A stretch of DNA of 64,000 nucleotides from Acidobacteriota bacterium (GTDB lineage Bacteria > Acidobacteriota > Vicinamibacteria > Vicinamibacterales > UBA2999). Shown one piece after another: positions 63,616-64,000 of the stretch. Position 1 is the first letter of the stretch, and each line of letters starts with the position of its first letter. The DNA is taken from NCBI GenBank assembly GCA_021730945.1, contig JAKFYH010000054.1, forward strand, positions 1 through 64,000, read 5' to 3'. A model generated the notes under the pieces. The model was given only the letters and a program-made list of their open reading frames with translations, ran no database searches and had not been told where the DNA came from. The translations under genes and the position numbers were made by a program.

Positions 63616-64000
63616 TACAGCGCGTCGACACCGGCGGCGGCCGCCGCGGCGTGACGCAGCTTTTCGCGGGCGTCGACGGCCGTGGCCCGGAGCAGCGGGT
63701 CGCTGTCCTGGGCCCACTCGTCCAACGTGGCCGCGAACCGCGTCAGGCGCATCTCGCCCATCGCATAGGCGGCACACGAGCGCAGCCACGGGTCCTGACT
63801 GAGCGCCATCACCTCAATCGCCTCTTCGCGGTCACCGAGCGGGGCCCCCAGCATCCGGTTGGCCGACTCGATCCGCGCTAGCACCGCTACTTCCCGATCG
63901 AACAGCGGGATCACCACCGCGCGCACTTCCGGCGGCAACACCGAGTCCAGGAACTCGACGGCGTTGTCGTGGACGATCGGATCGTTCGACTGCAGGCCGA
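63615..64000 (-). CDS. HEAT-repeat-type protein, C-terminal part (runs off the window)
   Basis: The frame is open from the right edge to the stop at 63615. LPPEVRAVVIPLFD, ARIESANRMLGAPLGDREEAIEVMALSQDPWLRSCAAYAMGEM and RLTRFAATLDEWAQDSDPLLRATAVDAREKL show HEAT-like helical repeats. In related genomes such tails follow an ADP/ATP-translocase-like transporter; that part is outside the window, so the product cannot be named. Confidence 0.7.
   Translation of the reverse strand, partial: GLQSNDPIVHDNAVEFLDSVLPPEVRAVVIPLFDREVAVLARIESANRMLGAPLGDREEAIEVMALSQDPWLRSCAAYAMGEMRLTRFAATLDEWAQDSDPLLRATAVDAREKLRHAAAAAAGVDAL

Overview
The window is about 64 kb of GC-rich chromosomal DNA (roughly 65-70% G+C by eye), densely packed with genes on both strands. 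Gene content points to a Gram-negative, non-phage, non-plasmid chromosome: lpxC (lipid A), mtgA, lipoprotein signals, the order rplU-rpmA-obgE-nadD-rsfS, and many secreted peptidases, PQQ and cytochrome c proteins. The mix of DUF4139, CHRD, M19, M28, D-aminoacylase and subtilase genes with Trp-rich repeats resembles Acidobacteriota, perhaps Vicinamibacteria. That assignment is inference from gene style, not a search. I see no rRNA, tRNA, CRISPR array, IS element or prophage.

Layout. 1-5.5 kb: ribosome/housekeeping run rplU-rpmA-obgE-nadD-rsfS-comF, meeting tmk and lysA on the other strand. 5.5-9.4 kb: two secreted proteins of unknown role, one with three Cys-bracketed helical modules. 9.5-13.3 kb: ECF sigma factor, STAS protein, small helical protein, radical SAM protein, DUF1028 protein. 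13.6-18.6 kb: membrane protein, diheme-like cytochrome c with one broken heme site, L7/L12-like and DUF1801 proteins, and a CHRD plus PQQ-dehydrogenase pair. 18.8-20 kb: a RibD/DHFR-like reductase and a hydroxylaminobenzene-mutase-like membrane protein. 20-25.3 kb: a five-gene MoxR/VWA operon in the order of mxaR-A-C-K-L without mxaS. 25.3-34.3 kb: M19 dipeptidase, ECF sigma with zinc-finger anti-sigma, a 183-nt multibranch structured element, DUF4139, STAS, class IV aminotransferase, D-aminoacylase, lpxC. 34.5-43 kb: uvrA, NhaC antiporter, M28 peptidase, PIN-toxin remnant, beta-propeller protein, HNH nuclease. 43-49.7 kb: NlpC/P60 lipoprotein, mtgA, M48/LysM lipoprotein, oligopeptide ABC permeases and binding protein. 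49.9-56.8 kb: a sigma54-linked locus with an HTH protein, a subtilase ending in 13 TIIWGD repeats, a 9-codon mini-ORF repeating IIWG, a membrane HD-GYP protein and a sigma54 activator. 57-64 kb: GNAT, cytochrome-like, DUF5655, DAPDH-like dehydrogenase, M1 peptidase, membrane protein, and the end of a HEAT-type protein.

Three things stand out. (1) The IIWG locus (49.9-56.8 kb), most of it inside a lower-GC segment whose edges fall within the subtilase and the sigma54 activator genes, suggesting replacement by recombination. (2) Short tandem repeats of 7-9 nt that begin at, or right after, the stop codon of at least seven genes; two repeat families occur twice in opposite orientation. (3) The 28454-28636 element, which folds on paper into a closed multibranch structure and also begins right after a stop codon. 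Several genes also have a -10-like hexamer 6-8 nt before the start codon, suggesting leaderless mRNAs.
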